Assembly: GCA_022702545.1 (NCBI GenBank)
Contig: JAHRBC010000007.1
Coordinates: 1,550,001 to 1,614,000, forward strand
Source: Phycomyces nitens
Taxonomy: Eukaryota > Mucoromycota > Mucoromycetes > Mucorales > Phycomycetaceae
Reading direction: 5' to 3'
DNA: 64,000 nt
In this document: positions 12,348 to 24,014 of the stretch, one piece after another
How positions within the stretch are numbered: position 1 is the stretch's first letter
Layout of the letters: each line of letters opens with the position of its first letter
Notes under the pieces: generated by a model
Told to the model about the DNA's origin: nothing
What the model saw: only the letters and a program-made list of their open reading frames with translations
The model's database searches: none
Translations under genes and position numbers: made by a program

Positions 12348-14681
12348 ATGATTACATTGGCTCTATTAATTCCCTTTGCGTCTGTTGCATTTCTTTTGGT
12401 AAACTATCTACTGACCCCCAAAGACATTGGTCATTATGAGCACAGACCTAAATCTGTCTCGGCAAAAAGGGCTCAACTTGGACAAGAAAGCATAACCAGA
12501 GAGATCTTCGCTTCCCATCCCTCGGAATCTGACAATGATTTTAAATGGACAATCTTCAGAACTGTATACACCCAAGTTCACTTTACCACTCCAAATAATC
12601 CAATGTCTTTTGTAAAAACATCTGGTAAGTATATTAGATTATCTTGGTCTCAAACATCCCAGACTCATTTGTTTTAAAAAGAAGAAGAAGAAGAACTCAA
12701 GACGGTTGAGCCCAGCACAGACTTTACTAAACATCAAGATGTGCCCTTTACAAAGGCTACGCCCAATATTGGTAGCAAGATCATGGCCGATGCCTCCACA
12801 GTGACAATAGCCGTAACCCAATCCAAACAGACAACAATTACGACATGGGGTTTGGAAACCCCCAGCACAAAATCTAGTCCAACATCACCTACCAGCCATC
12901 CACAAAAATTCCCCAAAGGATCGCTCAAGACAGAGTACCTGGATATCAAGAACCTTTTGGTTAGTGGAATGAAGCCCCAGATCGACCAGGAGTATCCTTT
13001 TGATAACGCCGATTTATACATTTCAAACTATAAAATTGACTTTGGAAAAGTAAAGTTGGTCGTAGCCATTATTGCACCCCGTAATCTGTGTATCACCCGA
13101 GGAAAATGCGCCTTTTGTTGGTCTGCTCCCAAAGATTATATTGGCCGCTCAGTAAACCTTTCTCGATATGTAATTGGGGCAATAGTTATAGTCTCAAGTA
13201 TCATTACGGTTGTGATAGCCTACGCAACCAAATATTTTGTGCTGTGCTGCATACGAAAGTTCAAAATATTCAACCCAAGGCTCATACTTCCGAGCCACTT
13301 ATCTATACAATGGACAGGTCAACCATCGATCCCTAAAACTGAGAACTCGGTTACCAATACCAGTACATTAAATGATTCTTCTTATTCTCAAAACGACCAC
13401 CACTCGATCCAAAATCAATCGGCTGCAGACAGTTTGAGTACAGTGCCTTTGTCTAAACGTTCTTTGACTCCTCGTGCCTCGCATCGGGTCTATTCTTCTC
13501 TAGGAAGCCTTTCGTTTCTGCTTGACAAACCTGCGAGTCCTATCGATAATGGCTCAGCATCACCTGCGTCTTCCTTGAGTCCTCTTGGTGAAAGCGTACT
13601 AGACTTGAGCTCTTTTACTGCAGTGTCTCCTATCACTCAAAGCTGCATACTCTCAAACACCTCAGATTACAAAGACCCCTCTGCTGGTAGCTTGTATGAA
13701 TCAGGTTATATTAGTCCCATAAATCTATCTTTATCAAATACAGGTTCCAAAGTCAATACTGATCCTGGCTCAGAGGGCTCACACACCACAGTGGTTCCTA
13801 TTGTTAGAGTCCCAGACACGACTTGTAGCTTTATTAAAGTACCACACGATACAAAGAGCTCGAATAATGGTACTATATCTATGGCTGATCCAAGCTCTCT
13901 CCCAGCTCCAAGCTCTCTCCCAGCTCCCATTGCAGCTACTTCCGGTGCATCAACTCCAGACATTCTTGGTCCATTATCATCATCTTTGTTCAGTTCAATG
14001 ATTCAGATTGTCACAATTCCAGAGACTTCCAGCCCTCCAAGCCCTCCAAGCCCAATAGAGTCGAATGACATTTCCTCTTTATCATTTTATTTGTACGGCA
14101 CAATTGACCCAGGCACTGAAAGTTCTGGAATTACGCATGCTCCTAATCCAGTATCCACTATCCCGGATTTGCCAAGCGTTATCCTTAGCCCCCATATTAA
14201 ACCCAATATTGACCCTTTGATAAGTACAATGGTCCAGAGTAATAAAAGTCCCGTACAGCTGCATGCTCCTCAGCCAGATCCAGTGGATAAATCTACAGAT
14301 GGCTCAGATCCGCCATTCAGTGATAGTTGTGCGTTATCATTTTCTGCAAACACAACAAAGGCTATCAATAGTCCTGTGACTCTTCAGGCTTCTATCCCAT
14401 CGTCTCCTGTTACAGACCCAGTCGATTCAGCCAACAGTGTCTCTCCGATACCATCCAGTTCCAGTTCCAGTTCCAGTTCCAGTCCCACAATGTCCTTGGC
14501 CGAATCAATCGTTCAGATTACTGAAGTTCCTAATCTATCCCACAGCTTTGTTTGCGTGTCATCTTGTGAATCTAGTCCGGAAGATATCGGTGCTGCAGAT
14601 CTGGATACACACCCTGACACCAGCCCAGAAGATTCTGTCTCTGAAGCCCAAAGTACTGGCACAAGTGAACATACTATCTAA
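12348..14681 (+). CDS. Ser/Thr/Pro-rich single-pass membrane protein, function unknown
   Basis: Two exons, 12348-12624 and 12682-14681, encode 758 aa. The N-terminus is a signal peptide or anchor (LALLIPFASVAFLLVNYLL). Residues to about 235 form a probable ectodomain with a CxxxxGKCAFC cysteine cluster. A strong transmembrane helix follows at about residues 247-270 (VIGAIVIVSSIITVVIAYA), flanked on the inside by CC and basic residues. The remaining roughly 470 aa are Ser/Pro/Thr-rich and probably disordered, with internal tandem repeats: SSLPAP twice (13892-13926), SPPSPPSP, and a poly-Ser run encoded by a TCCAGT repeat (14454-14480). The shape recalls fungal surface sensors or receptors (extracellular domain, one helix, long phosphorylatable tail). 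I do not recognise the family. Confidence 0.7.
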
Positions 14682-15785
14682 AAGCAAAACATGTATATGT
14701 AGATTTTTATTATTGAAAACAAAAGATGTGTAGCCAGACTATTTCACCCTCATATATGTATGACATCCCTAGTTGCACGCTCTAGTGAATCTATATTATT
14801 TTGAAAAGTACTGCACCCTTTATTATAATAATTAATTTAGCATTATCTAAAAAAGCTTGGCCATTGATATCTCTGCCCGAGAAACACCTGCAACTAAACA
14901 CCAAGCCTCGATCAGTGCTTGCCCAAAAATATTCTGCAGATGAATGACTGATGATGTTTATTTCTAGTGACTTGTTTGATAAATGTGTTGGGGAATCAAA
15001 AGTCTAGAAATGTTTATTGATCTTTGGAGCCCTATCCAGTGCTTTGATCTTGATATACTTTTTTTTGTTTTCGTTTTTTCGTTTTTTTTTGTTAGGTGCT
15101 CCTCTAAACCTTGGTCAATATGCAGAATCATGACTGTAATGGTCTATCCACCAATTGGTCTTGGATATACATGCAGCATATAGTTTATAGTAACACTATC
15201 CTCCTTCTGTATCCTAGTCGCAAACACATGGCTTGAATGCGAAAAGACATTTGTTCAACCTCAAAAGCTCATGCACCATTTAGAAAAACAACATTTCATT
15301 AAAATTCCAGAGAGAGACAGAGACAGAGAGGAAGGGTTTGGTGGCATAAGAGCAGTAGTTTTTACTCATATAAAGATATCTTTTTGCGCACAAATCTACA
15401 AACAAAGTTTGGATGCCTAGTCTGTCTTGAACATTTTGGTCTAAGGCATATTGGTAGAAATAGAGTCCCGGCAATGTTGAACCAGCACTTTCAATAGGTT
15501 CAATCCCGAGCAACAGAAAGAAACCAAGTGTGATAATGGACCGATGGTAGGCCAACAAGAAAGTAGTAAAACAGAATTAAAGGGAACACAGTAGCTACAA
15601 TGTTTCCATTGAAAGCGATCTTCTGGATCGAGATTCTCAAAATCATTGCATGGTATTGTATTATAGCTACAAAAAAATAGCCGATTTCAGTAGACTGAAA
15701 TGTTGGGTATATGTAGGCAAAAGGTTATATCTTTATAAGTTATACAAGAATATTTCACCCCGGTTTCTAGTCTACTTACTCACAT
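14682..15785. other. intergenic; weak minus-strand coding-like stretch
   Basis: No gene that I can support. Minus strand about 15660-15280 has a fairly open frame with hydrophobic and mixed segments (for example LGFFLLLGIEP) but lacks a good start, motif or splice structure; it may be a decayed exon. The rest is AT-rich with T-runs. Confidence 0.4.
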
Positions 15786-16960
15786 GTGGCTGATAGACAT
15801 CCTCTAGTTATACAGCACGGTAATTTATTTCATACAGTTGATGAAAATGATGAAAATGATGAAATTTCCGAAATATCTAGAGATAAAACGTTTGTTTTCT
15901 TTGTTAATAAATTACTTGAAAATAAGCAAAACTCTAGAATCACAAAGGCAGCACTTGGAACCTTTGAATAACAAAAAAAAAAGAGTAAAAGCAGTATTGG
16001 GATAATTTATAACTCTATAAAGTTCATTTTTATCCTGAACAGATCAACTGTGAAACAATTTGTTGAATACATTAGAAAACACAGATATTCATACGGAAAC
16101 CCCATCTGGAAACCCCAAGAAATAGAGGAGAGGACTACATGGCATCTTGAGAGAATTAGACGAGAGGATCCATTCATTCCTTATAAACAGTCCATACTAG
16201 AAATGGTTGTCATGGATACCAATGTGTATAGAAATACCATCATCAATTATGTCAAGCACCTTGCCTTTAAATTATGTGCTGTGGCACATAAGTCTTGTGA
16301 GAAAGTACAATTAAGCCAGACTTTTCTAGGCCAAGAAAAAGGTGAATTGGTCAAACGACCAATGGGACAGTGTGGTAATGCCGGATTAATATCATTGTTG
16401 GTTAAATGACAATGATGCTACCACATGCATATTCCTACAATTTTGAGAATGGTACAAAAGAAAAAAAGTATCGTATTGCCAGTGAAATGTGGCGGTGGTG
16501 AATTCATAGTTTGGGGTAGAGGATTTAGCCTGTTAAAGATCGTAGATACTGGCAAAGTTATTCAAGATGTATACGGCGATATATTTGCAGAAAATTTCCA
16601 CCCATGGCTTACAAAAATTACCAAGAACAAGGAGAAATACTTTATCTTTTAGAAATATGGTGGCACTTGTCACATGAGTAAATATCCTCAATTGTAGAAA
16701 GAGACATATCAGATTAGGGTATTTGAGTACTGGCCAGCTTAATGTCCCGATCTAAATGCGATTGAGCTCATACGGAATGATCTGGAGTTGCAGGATGAAA
16801 AGCAAAGTACTATTATAAATTATTTAGCTGATCTGGAGGTGGCCTTACGAGAATAATGGGCGAGGCTAAGCCTCAAGTATCCAAGACGTTTGGTTGACAG
16901 TACGTAGAAAAGCTGTCAAGTTGTAGTTGACGCATATAATGGTACGACAAAGTATTAGAA
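15786..16960 (+). pseudogene. Tc1/mariner-type transposase, broken by frameshifts and stops
   Basis: Consecutive blocks in different frames line up as one transposase. N-terminal part (15786-15968, ending RITKAALGTFE) and 16030-16300 (VKQFVEYIRKH, KPQEIEERTTWHLERI, NYVKHLAFK) form the DNA-binding half. Another frame at about 16320-16400 gives KKKVNWSNDQWDSVVMPD, equivalent to 'NWT-EQW--VIWSDE' with the first catalytic Asp. Back in the first frame at 16480-16520 is GGGEFIVWG. From 16655 come GGTCHMSK, FEYWPA-CPDLNAIE (the 'WPAQSPDLNPIE' motif) and EVALREEWARL, interrupted by several stops. Clearly dead. It shares its family with the relics at 1.1, 19.1 and 34.3 kb. Element ends were not identified. 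Confidence 0.8.
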
Positions 16961-17322
16961 GCCATGTTCTTAAATCTTATTAAAATATATACATTAAACT
17001 TTGCTTTTACAGAGTATGAAAATATTAGGATATTTATTCATAAAGTATATGATTATTGAAAATGGACCAAGTATTTTTGTATTATAAATTCTTGTCAATT
17101 GTACGGAATTCAAGTGGTGACTGTACATATCATTGGGTTAAAAAAGGAGGTTTCTTGGATTTAATATAAATAGGATAAAAAGTTATTGAATATGATCAAA
17201 CACTTTTTAAAGTATGGCTCTATAGCCTTTCTTTATGTATGTATAAACTGGCTAATATATAGTGGATGTATATCGGTATCGATATCTATAGACTCATTGA
17301 TCCTTTAATTATCAATAAAATT
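16961..17322. other. AT-rich spacer, no gene
   Basis: Between the dead transposase and the unknown gene. No motif, RNA gene or clear inverted repeat seen. Confidence 0.5.
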
Positions 17323-18576
17323 ATGAACACCCGTCTCTCTCTCCATCCTCGTCAGCGTAACCCTAGACTCAATGCTGTTGCCCGTAGTGCATTGACAGGT
17401 GGTATGAATACCACTCTTATCACAGAGCCCGAGTCAGCTGGAACCATGATCTCTGGCAACCAAGACAACACAAACAAATTGGATTCTATCCATAAGCTGT
17501 TGTTGTCAACAAACGAAAAGGTCGATTCATTGACAGCTGAAATCGAGATCATTACGAAAAACATGGGTGTCATGGAGAATGGTATTTGTCTCTCAAACGA
17601 GACAAATGCCTATCTCAAAAAAAAAGTCGATGAGACTGTGCTTGCACAGACAGAGGTAAAAGGTGTCATGGAAAAGGAGAATTTCTCTGCAGGTGCAGGC
17701 CTGGGAATCGATTTGTCTTCCTTGACAGAAAAGGCTTTTGTCTCGGGTAAAAGACACCCAAAGATATCAGTAAGTGTATCTTTAATTGTAGAGCTAAGCA
17801 TTATCGTACCTAATAAATGTTCAATAGAGTCTTATCAACGGGTATATCAAGAAGCTCAGGTTTACCAGCGTGAACCCTGTTAAGATTGCAGAGAATTCTG
17901 CAAAGCCTGGGTGGTCATTGACCAGCAACTTCGATGACGGTTACAACCATGCTTTGGCGATGACTCTCACATCCTACCTCAGAGATCAGAAGGATTCTAA
18001 AGCGGTTCCCACAAGCGACCTTGGTAGGATGGTGAAGAACCACTTTCGGAACCAAGTGCGTGAATTCAGAGTCTCGCCCGACAAGGCAGCATCCCGCCAA
18101 AGATCAGCCCAAAGACGCAGCTGAAAGGCAACTGTAGGTTTAAACACCAAACAAGTGTTGGTTTTTTATTTATTTATTTGATATTCTAATATACAATTGA
18201 TACCTAGCTTCTCAAACGCCGAATCGTAACCTTCGGAAAATATGGAGAAGAGATTACAAGGCTGATGAATGGGCGGGACTGTACAAAAGTCATCAAGGAC
18301 ATAACCGTGTCTGACGATGAGACGGATACCGAGACTCAGGTCAAGGCATTCCGACCAAGCTGGAGGAGTGATGAGGTATTACTATATATAACATGGTTAT
18401 TGTACTGAGGATGGTTTATTGATTGATTTTTATAAAAATAGCTCCAGAAATTCCTTGACCTTGTTGACAGGTTTGCAGCAAAGAACCTCCAAAAAAAAGT
18501 CAAACAGCTTGCTCAAACGTGTCAGAACAGTGAAGACAGTGTGTGGCCCAGCTGCACAACCAGTCCCTTTGCCTGA
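17323..18576 (+). pseudogene. unknown coiled-coil/basic protein with an internal TGA (possible pseudogene of a dispersed family)
   Basis: Four exon-like blocks, all phase 0: 17323-17769, 17828-18133, 18208-18375 and 18442-18576. Residues about 50-130 look like a coiled coil (KLDSIHKLLLSTNEKVDSL). The middle contains NHALAMTLTSYLRD and a very basic stretch (SRQRSAQRRS). The third block ends RPSWRSDE, continued by LQKFLDLVDRFA. If exon 2 runs to the donor at 18134, an in-frame TGA occurs at 18122-18124. Otherwise exon 2 must end earlier, for example at a GTGCGT donor after about 18054, which also keeps phase 0. Thus either a dead copy, a truncated 247-residue protein, or an alternatively spliced gene. 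I recall similar coiled-coil plus 'RPxWRSxE' proteins as multi-copy families in Mucoromycota, but cannot verify that here. Confidence 0.5.
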
Positions 18577-18717
18577 ATGGGCCATTAAAAATGAATAAAA
18601 TAAATTTACCCTAAAAGTTTTATATATGTTCAGCTATACGAATGCATACTTTATAAGGATACTATTTTTAGTGTACAAAAGCAATCGATCTAGCAATATA
18701 AAACTATAAAACATCTT
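18577..18717. other. short spacer
   Basis: AT-rich sequence after the last exon-like block; contains possible polyadenylation signals (AATAAA-like, about 18595). Nothing else seen. Confidence 0.4.
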
Positions 18718-19009
18718 TGTGTATGAGGTATATGTTTTGTTAGTATCTTTGAAGGGAAATAAGAATACTGTGAGGGTGTTATTTATTGAAGAAAGAATAT
18801 TATGATTGCTTATATACTATTATTCAAAATCCCTTGTATTTAAAGTCTCCATATTGTAATGGTTGGTTATCACTGCTTTAGTGTGAAGTGTACGTGTGCC
18901 TGGTGTGTAACTGCTCCTGGGATGTTAACTTTCCATGGTCATCATCAAAGAGGAACCAGATATTGTTTGTGGAGTTTGTACTTCACTCAACTGTGGTGTG
19001 TATACCACA
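18718..19009 (-). repeat. LTR-like dispersed repeat, copy 1
   Basis: The reverse complement of this 292-bp stretch matches 54101-54394 along its whole length, by eye at roughly 75-80 percent. Read on the minus strand it begins TGTGGTATACACACCACA and ends ...TACACA (TG...CA termini). It contains a TATA-like box and, near the end, CTTCAATAAATAACAC followed by TCACAGTATTC, a plausible polyadenylation region. These are the marks of a solo LTR. No target-site duplication is obvious, so a solo LTR is the best guess, not a proof. It abuts the Tc1 HTH fragment at 19016. Confidence 0.6.
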
Positions 19010-19015
19010 GCTTCT

Positions 19016-19190
19016 TTTCAGTAACAGATCCGGTTTCTTTGTATTTCTTAATAATACGAGTGATTGTGGCTGGTGGAATGTTTTGGTCTAGAAATGTCTG
19101 CAATTCTCATTCCACTCATCCAAAGGCCAATCACGATGACTTTTCTCAAATCTGAAAGCTTCGTTATTGTCTTGGTGGATTTAGAGTCTT
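19016..19190 (-). pseudogene. Tc1-like transposase N-terminal (HTH) fragment
   Basis: The minus strand reads KLSDLRKVIVIGLWMSGMR then IADISR and, after a one-base frame change, NIPPATITRIIKKYKETG, followed by SVTEKK. This matches the paired HTH start of Tc1 transposases ('LS--LR--I--L---G-S---IA' ... 'TV-RIIKRYKETGSV'). The coding match stops exactly where the LTR-like repeat begins, and the rest of the transposase is not found beyond it, so the copy is truncated. Confidence 0.65.
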
Positions 19191-19370
19191 GTACTGTGGC
19201 ATACTGTTGAAGAGGAATGATTGTAGAGATTGCAAAGAACTAAAGAATAAATAGCCGAGATTGAATAGGTACTGTTTCCTTTGGTATTCTCTTGTTGTAA
19301 AGTGTCCATTTTATAGTATTGAAACCAATATAATTAGGGAAGATGGCGCACCATATTCTTCTTGAAATAT

Positions 19371-21347
19371 CTAAACTTTTCTATAAAAAAATAAACGTTT
19401 GTGGAATCCTTTGTAGTTTTGTTTTGATTTTTTTCCAGCAACATCGCAGATTGTGACATATTCGAATTCTCTGTCTGTAATATTCACCTTGACCTCAATT
19501 CTGTCCAAGCCAAACCGCATCTTCATATCCATTACCTCATATTCAACCTCTCTTGTATCAATCGGAAATTCAGTGCCAAGAATAGCAATTAGATTAACCA
19601 CTGGAGGAGTAGGGTATTCAGGAATTGGGTCTTCACCATCGTACGCATACAAAGCTATTGATCAATATTATTAGATTGTATTTAATAAAGGTCTAATGTT
19701 GATCTTACATATAATTGGAAGCTTATTGTTTGACCAATATATCTTTTTAGTAAGCCATGTATCGTCGTTGACTGGCTGGCCTTTATGGATATATACATGG
19801 AATTTCTCACTCTCATATTGTGCTTTAGTATCGTCCTTTGTTTTATCTGGTGAACACAACTTGATTCCATATGTACGACGCAGGATACGTTGGGTAATCA
19901 TACGTGGGTTGACACCAAATAGAATTGCTCCTTGTATTACGGCCTGGTTTCCTTTTTCAAAAACCTTGATTCGCCTCGTTCTATTCTCAAAAACATTTTT
20001 GATCCGCATTTGAAGGTATGGAGACTGACCGAACCCTCCAGTTATAAACATGGCATCAATATGTCTCCCATTAAGCTTTTCGGATTGTTTATCAATCATA
20101 CAAAGCACTTTGTCTACTACCGGATCAAATACTTTTGTACGAATTTCATCCAATGTGAATAAGTCTTTTTCACTGATATCGGCATGTCCATCGATGTAAC
20201 GTTCATTAAGCTCTTTTAGCTCGTCGGATACTCTTTTATAATTACCACCAAATACTTTCTATAGAACAGTCCAAGATAAATATTTCATTTATATTAGCAT
20301 ATTAAACTGTTTAATATACAATACCGTGTCTATTTTACCTTGAAAGAATGAAAAGACCACATGACTTTTTCCATATATTTTTCATCATAATCAGGGTACG
20401 CAGACATTTTTTCGCTTAATAAGTCTTCGAATCGAGTGTCCAAGAATTCTGAGCCGCAAGAACTGCCAGTTCCCATTGTGATTTCCTTTAAACCATTTGT
20501 TCCAAACGAATCGTCCTTTTCGAATACGGCAAGGTCTACAGTCCCACCACCAGCATCACAAATCATATAAAGGCTCCCGCTAGAGAGTTCTAGTTCAGGA
20601 GACATATCCTCGGCATATAAGGCAGCTGCTACAGCTTCATCGACAATCAGCAGCCTATCTGGTGGATCGTCTTTTTTGATAATATTGGATAGCATGGCAG
20701 CCTCTCTCATTATATTCTTTGATTCCTCCGACCACATGGTCGGAACTGCCATACAGAATCTGTGCTTGGAGGGGTCATTATATTCAGAATAATTTTTAGC
20801 CAGTATTTCGTAGATTTCTTCGCGCATTTCACTCAGATAATCAGCAATAACTAAAGACATGATATCAATAACCAAGTACATAAAATCATCTATTGATTAC
20901 TTTGGACTGGAAATTTATTATATGGCAGGGGAGAAAGATCTTCTTCTTTGGTGGTTCGATCCAGCCACATTTTAACTTTGGACACGTAATATCCATCCTC
21001 ATGATCATTCTTGCATGCATCAGCATATATTCCATACTCAGATGGTTTTTTTCTCTCTGTAGAAATCAAATTGGAACTCTTTTTATAAAACAGTGTAGTG
21101 GGATTATCCTTTGACTCCCAGTCATCAAGGTCACCCCTGGATGGTTATAGTAATCGATTTCAATAGGTGGAAGTGTGAAGGGTAAGTCTTGATATCAATG
21201 CAAATGATATTCTGCTCCAAAACGTACCTAGGGTGGTGAAGTGATGGGTTCTTTAAGCACCGTATTTTATATCCAGAATAAGTGGTTCCAAAGTCTAATG
21301 CGTTTCTGATTAGCACAAGAGTATTTTGGAATAAGATGTACAATACC
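19371..21347 (-). CDS. HSPA12-like Hsp70-family ATPase (N-terminal exon incomplete)
   Basis: Distant Hsp70-fold protein of the HSPA12A/B class. Exons on the minus strand: (start unknown)-21347, 21294-21228, 21136-20901, 20850-20339, 20258-19709 and 19654-19371; all downstream phases close, and the 50-nt intron 20900-20851 removes an apparent frameshift. Phosphate-1 loop: VGVDFGTTYSGY. Then DDWESKDNPTTLFY, IADYLSEMREEI and MAVPTMWSEES, phosphate-2 block CDAGGGTVDLAVF, and the adenosine-type block FITGGFGQSPYLQ. Total is about 560 aa plus a short missing N-terminus. No substrate-binding domain of canonical Hsp70 type is present, as expected for HSPA12. HSPA12-like genes are expanded in Mucoromycota. 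The first coding exon (start codon) could not be placed; no ATG lies in frame before the nearest upstream stop. Confidence 0.82.
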
Positions 21348-22583
21348 TACACCAACAAAAATATTGTACTTGTCCAAAGTCTCTGTTGTTATTTATGATG
21401 TGGGCTTGTGGGTAAAGTAAAAGAGAAAGAGAGTAGAGATTTAGATGGGCTTGGAATAGATTTCTTGAAATAGCTTTTGATGTTGTACTAAACATTATAT
21501 TCATCTTTTTTGAGTGATAGAGACATAACCAAATGTATCCACTTGATAAACTACTATATTGCTTAGAATGACTTAGTAATCTCTTTATAGACCTATGTTG
21601 ACATCTATCACAATTACAATTTTGTTTAAGCATGTAATGTATAGAGACATGAATATCCCGGATGTTATGATGAGCAGGCATATCGTGTAATAGCCAGTCG
21701 CAGGGCCGTTGGTTCGAATCCTGTATTGCATTTTTTTTTGGTAATATAATCCTCTAAAAGTAGTACTGTATCTCCTGTTGGTGCTCCCTCGTATTCCAAT
21801 ACCATTTGTTTGACAAATTATACACTCTAGTATGGATCTTGGAGCAGTGTTTTAATGGTAGAATTCTGTCGAGCTCAATTTTCAGCTGTTATATTATCCC
21901 ATAAAATCCACCCCTAAACATAAAGGCTTTTTGAGAGAATATGGTCCAGAGAATCCAATGCTCTAAAGTGTATCAACTTCATCAAATGCCAGGCTAAAAC
22001 ATTAGAGATTTAAATGAATAAAACGTTATTTTAAGCCAAAGAATATTCTTGACAATATATAAAAGTATGGCTGTTACTTGTTTGTTTTTTGTTCCCATAA
22101 AACCAAGTTGGCAGAGATGCAGAATTTGATGGTTTTATCACTTGGTGACACTTGTGAAAAAATATCTTTAAACATAATCTCATCCATTTTCTTGTTTTAG
22201 GATTATAGATTCTGGAAAATACCCCAAGAATTATCAATAAATATCAATCTTTACAGTGTTATATTTCTGCTCATAGCCATATTTGATATTAAAATCTAGT
22301 CTTTGGCCCAGCTGGTGACAATATACCAATTGTATTGAAACTGCATTAGATGTAGCCATATAACCGTCAACAGCACCAAAAAATCATTCCTCTGACTTTA
22401 ACTTTCCTTTTCGCTTGTTAATAATATAATAAATATTCTCCAAAGACATGCTTGATATTGAATTAAAGATCAAGGTCATGTAAAAATAATGAAAACAAAC
22501 TTTGGTCAGGGACCTTATTAAAAAAAACAAGACTCGATACTTCAAAGTCGTGTGTCGATAGGCTTTTGTTTTAGATAGAATAC
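21348..22583. other. intergenic; isolated tRNA-like B-box remnant near 21700
   Basis: AT-rich region upstream of the HSPA12-like gene. At about 21700-21730 there is a GGTTCGAATCC motif (tRNA B-box/T-loop type) followed by a T-run, but the T-stem is mismatched and no matching A-box or acceptor stem is visible, so it looks like a tRNA or SINE remnant. No protein gene recognised. Confidence 0.45.
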
Positions 22584-22598
22584 AAGTATCCCAGAGAT
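22584..22598. repeat. LINE target-site duplication, left copy
   Basis: The 15-mer AAGTATCCCAGAGAT recurs exactly at 27898-27912, immediately after the A-rich tail of the element. Confidence 0.85.
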
Positions 22599-22676
22599 CG
22601 CACGGTTTCACAGCTAAAGAATTGTTTTGTGCGGATAAATATTCTACCGACACAAATCCCCAAAATAAGAAATAGT

Positions 22677-24014
22677 ATGAGTACCCCTGAGGGATCGAAC
22701 TCACAGGGCAGTACTGTCAACCCATGGCAGGTACAACGACCAGCGATCCGTGCACAGAGCACACCATCCCGTCCGAAGAACAAGTCTCTTCATATCTTCA
22801 CCGCACCTGGTTTTGACCAGAGTCTCTCCGTGAATCCAGCATCTGCTGCTTGGGCCAGCACCATCCATCCATCGAGCGTTTTGTTCAATCTCGGTAAACT
22901 CGTTCCTGCCAACGCAGTAGATGATGTCCTCTCTGACAATATTGGCCAGATGACCTCGTTGACCTTGCGTTACACTCGTTCCAAGGACCTTTTGGCAGAG
23001 GCCCTTTTCATCGAACCTGCCACTCGGGTGAAAGCCATCTCCGACGGCCTGGTGTTTCAGAGCACCAGAATCGTCGCCTCTCCAAGTTTGCCTTCCAATA
23101 GTCATATTGTGAAGGTTAACATGTATCGCATCAGTACCTGCGATCCCAAAACTGATCTTCTCGCACCGATCGAAGAGGCTTTCCAGTCGTATGGAAAGGT
23201 TGTCCAATTGCGTGCCTACGTCTCCCACCGTGGAACTTTCCGTGGTGAAGCTACCGTCCTTCTGGACACATCTGGGTTAGACACACCCAAACCCCTTCCC
23301 AGCCGTCTTCATTTGGAAGGATCCATTTCCTGCGCAGTGGAGCTGCGTTCCAAGGATATTCCACCCGTGTGCGGGTATTGCCGTGAGGAAGGTCACTTCC
23401 TGCGTGCATGTACGAAGCGTCCCTCTCGTACACCCCGCTGTAAGCGTTGTGGTGTCTTGGGCCACGAGATGGTCAGCAGAGACTGTCCTGCCCATCCCGA
23501 CACCATTGAGGCCGAGCGTCTTCAGCAAGAGCAAATCCAGTTGGAGATTGCTGAAGCAGAAGCTCTCCGTGCTCTCCAGGCTGCTACCAACACTCCCCCA
23601 TCTCCTCCCAGTGTTGTTGTCAGATCGACGACGAACACTACACCTCCTGCTCCCATTTCTCCGGCTCCCAAGCCCATTCGTCGCCGATCCTTGTCGGTGA
23701 TGACCACTCGGTCCAAGGCTGGATCCAATCGATCCCCTGCCCCCATTGGTGATGACATTGACATCCCAATGTATGATCCCAGTGGTCGAGGTACTTCTGC
23801 CAGCAAGTACTCGTTTGCCGCTCGAGGCATTGCCCTTCCTGAGGACGGTGTCTCCCGGCCCGTCATCACAGATGACGAATTCCGCCAGTCCTTGCTTGAC
23901 CTCTCCGTCCAGGCACATGCCCAGGGTAATAAGCCCTTCACTGATCTTGACGGCAATACGCCTATGGAAGAACTTGACTCTCCCTCTGGTCAGTCTGGCC
24001 AACCATCTTCATAA
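22677..24014 (+). CDS. LINE ORF1 protein (gag-like, two CCHC zinc knuckles)
   Basis: Begins at the first ATG after the leader and encodes 445 aa. Residues about 220-265 hold two zinc knuckles, CGYCREEGHFLRAC (C-x2-C-x4-H-x4-C) and CKRCGVLGHEMVSRDC, preceded by an RRM-like or folded region and followed by an acidic/Pro-rich tail. ORF1 proteins bind LINE RNA to form the ribonucleoprotein. Its TAA stop (24012-24014) is followed directly, with no spacer, by the ATG of ORF2. Confidence 0.88.
   Translation: MSTPEGSNSQGSTVNPWQVQRPAIRAQSTPSRPKNKSLHIFTAPGFDQSLSVNPASAAWASTIHPSSVLFNLGKLVPANAVDDVLSDNIGQMTSLTLRYTRSKDLLAEALFIEPATRVKAISDGLVFQSTRIVASPSLPSNSHIVKVNMYRISTCDPKTDLLAPIEEAFQSYGKVVQLRAYVSHRGTFRGEATVLLDTSGLDTPKPLPSRLHLEGSISCAVELRSKDIPPVCGYCREEGHFLRACTKRPSRTPRCKRCGVLGHEMVSRDCPAHPDTIEAERLQQEQIQLEIAEAEALRALQAATNTPPSPPSVVVRSTTNTTPPAPISPAPKPIRRRSLSVMTTRSKAGSNRSPAPIGDDIDIPMYDPSGRGTSASKYSFAARGIALPEDGVSRPVITDDEFRQSLLDLSVQAHAQGNKPFTDLDGNTPMEELDSPSGQSGQPSS

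Noticed and set aside
20881..20900. Apparent frameshift in the HSPA12-like gene
   Set aside because: A canonical 50-nt GT-AG intron at 20900-20851 restores one frame and the family motif IADYL, so no break is needed.
21690..21735. tRNA gene suggested by GGTTCGAATCC
   Set aside because: T-stem is mismatched, and no A-box, anticodon arm or acceptor stem can be folded around it.
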